A DNA stretch of 64,000 nt from assembly GCA_013285685.1 (NCBI GenBank), contig JABDHD010000002.1, positions 28,912 through 92,911 of the forward strand. The letters run 5' to 3'. The translations under genes were made by a program, and so were the position numbers. Below the pieces are notes generated by a model. It was not told the origin of the DNA. It saw only the letters and a list, made by a program, of their open reading frames with translations, and made no database searches. How positions within the stretch are numbered: the stretch's first letter is position 1; each line of letters opens with the position of its first letter. This DNA comes from Bacteroidota bacterium. GTDB lineage: Bacteria > Bacteroidota > Bacteroidia > Sphingobacteriales > Sphingobacteriaceae. Shown here one piece after another: positions 60,545 through 64,000 of this stretch.

Positions 60545-61276
60545 TTATCTTCTTCTGCCGAAAATACGCAGCAGGAACAGGAATAAGTTTATAAAATCAA
60601 GGTAAAGTGTTAAGCCGCCCATCAAAGCCATTTTTGAAGCGGTAGCATCACCGTAAGTCACGCCAGCTCCGATATTCTTCAATTTCTGCACATCATAGGC
60701 AGTTAAGCCTACGAATACAGCTACACCAATGTAGCTGATAAGCATTTGAAGACCTGTACTGTGCAAGAACATGTTAACCAGGCTGGCAACAACTATCCCG
60801 ATAAGGAACATGATTAAAATAGAGCCAAACTTAGTCAGGTCGGTTTTTGTTGTATAGCCCGCAATCGCCATTATTCCAAATACGATCGATGTGGTTAAAA
60901 ACACGCCCAGTACGGACGATGCTGTAAAGGCTAAAAGCCAGAACGATAAGCTAATGCCGGTAACCGCAGAATATGCGACAAATAATATGGCTAAAACCGG
61001 GTATGAAATGCGGTTAACGCCAAAACTCATGATCAGCACAAATGCCAGCGGGGCAAACATGACCAGGTAAGCTAATCCTGAAAGGCTGTGAGTTGCCGGA
61101 TCGACCATAAATTGCAGTAACGCAGGGGATGATGCGAATAAATAAGCGCAAGCTGCCGAAAGGCCCAATGCTACAAACATCCACATGAATACATTAGCTA
61201 AAAATCTGCGGGTGCTGTCCGCTTCATTTATTTGGATTACGTTATCATAAACGTAATCGGGTTTGTTATTTTCCAT
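60545..61276 (-). CDS. Bax inhibitor-1/YccA family membrane protein
   Basis: The 243-aa protein has seven membrane helices and the BI-1 features: RRFLANVFMWMFVALGLSAACAYLF at the start, LVMFAPLAFVLIMSFGVNRISY, and the closing GLTAYDVQKLKNI with Asp that forms the pH-sensing di-aspartyl pair, then ALMGGLTLYLDFINLFLFLLRIFGRRR. Family members conduct Ca2+ or protons and interact with the FtsH protease. The exact role here is inferred from family only. Confidence 0.94.
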   Translation of the reverse strand: MENNKPDYVYDNVIQINEADSTRRFLANVFMWMFVALGLSAACAYLFASSPALLQFMVDPATHSLSGLAYLVMFAPLAFVLIMSFGVNRISYPVLAILFVAYSAVTGISLSFWLLAFTASSVLGVFLTTSIVFGIMAIAGYTTKTDLTKFGSILIMFLIGIVVASLVNMFLHSTGLQMLISYIGVAVFVGLTAYDVQKLKNIGAGVTYGDATASKMALMGGLTLYLDFINLFLFLLRIFGRRR

Positions 61277-61623
61277 TTTGTTTAAAAAAATTAATTATAC
61301 AAATTTAAGTATTGAATTGTGATTTAGATACGCAATATAGTAAAAAGTTTATTTTTAGAGATTAGAGGCTGGAGATTAGCGATGAGTTACAGCAGTTTTT
61401 CAAAATCAACTAATCTCCCGTCTCTAATCTCTTCTATATAATAACTAAAGAATTTTTTACCACAGAGAGCACAAAGGAGAAACACAAAGAACACAAAGCT
61501 TTAATGTTTGTAATTTTTTTCTCTGTGTTTCTCTGTGCCTTCTCAGCGTCCTCTGTGGTCAAATTTTTTTACCAGTTATGTTGACCGAAACATAAGGCCT
61601 TTATTTTAGACTAATCACTAACT
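61277..61623. repeat. Two consecutive inverted array pairs, no gene
   Basis: First pair: gagattagaggctggagatt (61357-61380) with taatctcccgtctctaatct (61409-61434). Second pair: taccacagagagcacaaagg to acacaaag (61459-61498) with ctctgtgtttctctgtgcct to ctctgtggt (61519-61560). Each can form its own hairpin. No ORF resembles a protein. Confidence 0.8.
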
Positions 61624-62190
61624 TCAACTCAATCTCCTGATCAGCTGCTCTTCCACCTTTTTAAAAACCTGCAAAGGCTTTAACGTTCGCCAGCCCAGGT
61701 CGTCCAAAACCCCGCCGAAATTGATATAATAGTCGATATTATTTCGTTTAAATTCGTCGATCACATGTTCGCGGAAATTGATGCCGGCTATCCAGCCATC
61801 CTCGATATCCTGGAACCACTCTTCGTAGTAGCAATCGTCGGACGAATGAAAATTCAGTACATTTTCACCGATCAAAATAAAATAGATGATTCCGTTGTCG
61901 ACCATCAAATCGAGTATCTCCCGTTTCAACAGCATGATGTCATTGTTAATGGCATCATTCCACTCGCCGATAAACTCTATGATGGCATATGAACGTTCAT
62001 AATCAGCAAATAATACTTTTATATACAAAGTATTTGAGCCGAAGGAGTCCCATTGCGGGTGCAGCAGGTAATTATAAACCTGCTTATCAAATTCAAATTC
62101 GCTATACTCCGTAGCGTAAAATGGCGAGTACTCATCCTCTGCGGCAATATAATCATCGCGCCATTTATAATATGGTTCTATCTCGTGCAT
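61624..62190 (-). CDS. Conserved protein of unknown function
   Basis: From the ATG at 62190 the product is 188 aa, rich in aromatic and acidic residues: HEIEPYYKWRDDYIAAEDEYSPFYATEYSEFEFDKQVYNYLLHPQWDSFGSNTLYIKVLFADY-type plan with no membrane segment or known motif. Phylum-level hypotheticals with the SNTLYIKVL and LGWRTLKPLQ blocks are common, implying a conserved cytoplasmic role. An 18-residue upstream extension is translated from a cacatct repeat array and is rejected. Confidence 0.72.
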   Translation of the reverse strand: MHEIEPYYKWRDDYIAAEDEYSPFYATEYSEFEFDKQVYNYLLHPQWDSFGSNTLYIKVLFADYERSYAIIEFIGEWNDAINNDIMLLKREILDLMVDNGIIYFILIGENVLNFHSSDDCYYEEWFQDIEDGWIAGINFREHVIDEFKRNNIDYYINFGGVLDDLGWRTLKPLQVFKKVEEQLIRRLS

Positions 62191-62349
62191 TATCCGATTC
62201 CAAATGTGCGGATGTGCAGATGTGCAGATAACACAGCTGAACAACCGCTCTTTAAATTACCTTTTCTCTAACACAAATTAACCATATAAATATTTACAAA
62301 ATCAAGAAATCCGCACATTTTCCAATTCGTAAATTTCCCCATCAGCACA
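62191..62349. repeat. cacatct-type array near MurQ
   Basis: aaatgtgcggatgtgcagat (62211-62230) and later ccgcacattttccaattcgt (62310-62335) are partly complementary units of the family also seen at 13500-13765. The region is a short non-coding gap. Confidence 0.6.
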
Positions 62350-63159
62350 TCATCGTCGCCTGTAAGCGTCGACAGCGTTCCTTACGCTTCCGTATTTTTT
62401 CAAAAGACCGGCTGCCGTTTGTTCATCCAGGCCGGTCTCGGCCATTACCATCCGGTTACCCCTATCCACCAGCTTATTGTTAGTGAGCTGCATGTCAACC
62501 ATCTTATTCCCTTTAACCCTGCCCAACTGTATCATTACGCTGGTGCTTAACATATTTAAAACCAGTTTTTGTGCAGTCCCGGCTTTCATCCGGGTTGAGC
62601 CGGTTAAAAATTCAGGGCCGGTAACTACTTCTACAGGATAATTTGCCTCGGCGGCTACCGGGCTGCCGGTATTGCAAACGATACAACCTGTGGCAACCTT
62701 GTTTTCATTGGCTTTTTTTAATCCACCGATTACGTAAGGCGTTGTCCCGGATGCGGCTATCCCCACCAGTACATCCTTGTCGTTTATTTTGTATTCCAGA
62801 AGGTCTTTCCACGCTTGTTCAGCATCATCCTCTGCAAACTCGACAGCTTTACGGATGGCGCCATCGCCACCGGCAATAATGCCCACCACCCAATCAAACG
62901 GCACACCAAATGTAGGCGGACATTCGGAAGCATCAACAATGCCTAAACGCCCGCTGGTGCCTGCGCCGATATAAAACAGCCTGCCGCCCGCTTTCATTTT
63001 AGCCGCCGTAACGGTCGCCAACGCTTCAATTTGAGGCAATGCCTTAGCAACAGCCAACGGAACAGTTTGATCCTCCCGGTTTATATTCAGTAAAATATCC
63101 TGCAACGACATTTTTTCAAGATCGTTATACCGGGAGTCTTTTTCAGTAGTCCTGTCCAT
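62350..63159 (-). CDS. murQ: N-acetylmuramic acid 6-phosphate etherase
   Basis: The 269-aa protein is MurQ: a SIS domain with YIGAGTSGRLGIVDASECPPTFGVP (about 83-107), GIIAGGDGAIRKAVEFAEDD, LVGIAASGTTPYVIGGLK and STRMKAGTAQKLVLNMLSTS. It removes lactate from MurNAc-6-phosphate during peptidoglycan recycling. The C-terminal UBA-like helix pair is present. Length is at the short end for the family but complete. Confidence 0.95.
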   Translation of the reverse strand: MDRTTEKDSRYNDLEKMSLQDILLNINREDQTVPLAVAKALPQIEALATVTAAKMKAGGRLFYIGAGTSGRLGIVDASECPPTFGVPFDWVVGIIAGGDGAIRKAVEFAEDDAEQAWKDLLEYKINDKDVLVGIAASGTTPYVIGGLKKANENKVATGCIVCNTGSPVAAEANYPVEVVTGPEFLTGSTRMKAGTAQKLVLNMLSTSVMIQLGRVKGNKMVDMQLTNNKLVDRGNRMVMAETGLDEQTAAGLLKKYGSVRNAVDAYRRR

Positions 63160-63326
63160 TTAAAAACATTTATTTCCGGGGCAAAATTGGGTAAAAATGT
63201 TGAGAAATTTTTTTTAAAGCCGATTTTACATTTGTAGCCAGCCCAAGTCTATGTAACTAATTTGTAGTATTTTAAAAATTTATTCAGTTCGCGGCAGGGG
63301 CGCTAATAAAATATATGATGAATCAT

Positions 63327-63334
63327 TATATTTG
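63327..63334 (+). promoter_or_regulatory. -7 box of S41 peptidase gene
   Basis: TATATTTG matches TAnnTTTG and lies 20 bp before the ATG at 63354. The -33 region is not a clear TTTG. An agaggg stretch 8 bp before the ATG may serve as a weak ribosome site. Confidence 0.45.
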
Positions 63335-63353
63335 TAATAATTAGAGGGTGAAC

Positions 63354-64000
63354 ATGAAGAAAGCTGCGGGTATTGTTTTTAGATCGGCAATTTTAATCTT
63401 ACTTGGAATTGCAGTCGGTTTATTTATCAGTCAAAATAAATTTTCAAAACACGGCATTAATTTTTCGGTTGGCGACAATGACAAGATCTCAAAAGTTTTA
63501 GATCTTGTTAAAGAAAACTATGTCGATTCCGTAAACGAGGACAGCCTGGAGGGTGTGGCCGTAAATAACCTCCTGCAAAACCTCGACCCCCATTCTCTTT
63601 ACCTGCAGCCTGAACGGGCGCAAAGCATCAATGAAAATCTCGACGGTGGCTTTGAAGGCGTTGGCCTTGAATACCAGCTGTTACGCGATACTTTGGTTGT
63701 TACACAGGTTTATCCTGATGGACCCGCAGCAACGGCAGGGCTTACTACCGGTGATAAAGTGATCAGCATTAACAAAAGAAAGCTTTCAGGTACGCATTTG
63801 ACAAGCGAGCGTGTTGATAACATCTTAAAGGATCAGTCGGTGACGGAAATAGCCATGTCCGTTTTACCGTTTAACGATAAGCAACTTAAACAATATCACC
63901 TAAAACGCGGGCACGTCGACCTGAGCAGCCTCGACGCGGCTTATATGGCCGCTCCCGGCATCGGCTACATTAAGATAAGTAAGTTTGCCTTAACCACCGA
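63354..64000 (+). CDS. S41 family C-terminal processing peptidase (N-terminal part)
   Basis: The frame runs off the window end after 215 codons. It begins MKKAAGIVFRSAILILLGIA (membrane anchor or signal), followed by the S41 N-terminal helical domain (NDKISKVLDLVKENYVDSV; NNLLQNLDPHSLYL) and a PDZ domain (GGFEGVGLEYQLLRDTLVVTQVYPDGPAATAGLTTGDKVISIN). The catalytic Ser/Lys region lies beyond the window. Such Ctp/Tsp proteases cleave periplasmic proteins at their C-terminus. Confidence 0.92.
   Translation, partial: MKKAAGIVFRSAILILLGIAVGLFISQNKFSKHGINFSVGDNDKISKVLDLVKENYVDSVNEDSLEGVAVNNLLQNLDPHSLYLQPERAQSINENLDGGFEGVGLEYQLLRDTLVVTQVYPDGPAATAGLTTGDKVISINKRKLSGTHLTSERVDNILKDQSVTEIAMSVLPFNDKQLKQYHLKRGHVDLSSLDAAYMAAPGIGYIKISKFALTT

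Overview
The window is a chromosomal segment of a Bacteroidota bacterium, most likely family Sphingobacteriaceae and close to Mucilaginibacter or Pedobacter. This rests on the gene families present (DUF4403, DUF6252, four-helix-bundle protein, NHL lipoprotein, M13 and S9 peptidases with Sec signals), on TAnnTTTG-type -7 promoter boxes, on scarce Shine-Dalgarno sites, and on many short-unit repeat arrays between genes. The genus is an inference. No rRNA, tRNA or CRISPR array was seen.

Layout. 0-5 kb: orphan HigA antitoxin, a dipeptidyl-peptidase IV-like enzyme, an isolated C-terminal domain of a contractile-injection-system tape-measure protein, and an S51-type peptidase. 5-8.2 kb: an HxlR regulator with a perfect 13-bp inverted-repeat operator, divergent from a redox cluster (MDR reductase, small membrane protein, ACP-like protein, SDR). 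8.7-12.4 kb: GlxA-type regulator, GAPDH and an NHL lipoprotein. 12.4-16.5 kb is accessory: an ORF-deleted group II intron, an AAA ATPase of mobile-element type, and several dispersed repeats. 16.5-35.8 kb: small enzymes and lipoproteins, including a partly decayed duplication of an ArsR-SRPBCC-(VOC)-RibD-like operon, two esterase-type hydrolases, a class-C beta-lactamase-like hydrolase, a GHL10/CBM9 pair and an EVE protein. 35.8-38.2 kb: an IS110 element among palindromic repeats. 38.5-48 kb: ChrA, two histidine kinases, a MITE with a 10-bp target-site duplication, and holA. 48-64 kb is mostly housekeeping: valS, an M13 peptidase, a metH-fhb-metF operon under a SAM-I riboswitch, an L,D-transpeptidase, a Bax-inhibitor-1 protein, murQ and the start of an S41 processing protease.

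The most unusual theme is repeats. Many gaps hold arrays of degenerate 6-9 nt units (mostly 7), each array with its own sequence, often paired with a reverse-complement array to form a long hairpin. The same unit families also occur in frame inside genes: twice in valS, across the signal-peptide core of the S9 peptidase, and at the C-terminus of the AAA ATPase. An intergenic-type C/G hairpin lies in frame in metH. One pair of complementary arrays encloses the four-helix-bundle gene between metF and metH, which resembles the layout of 23S rRNA intervening sequences. A separate 120-bp tandem array forms five consecutive terminator-like hairpins between convergent genes.
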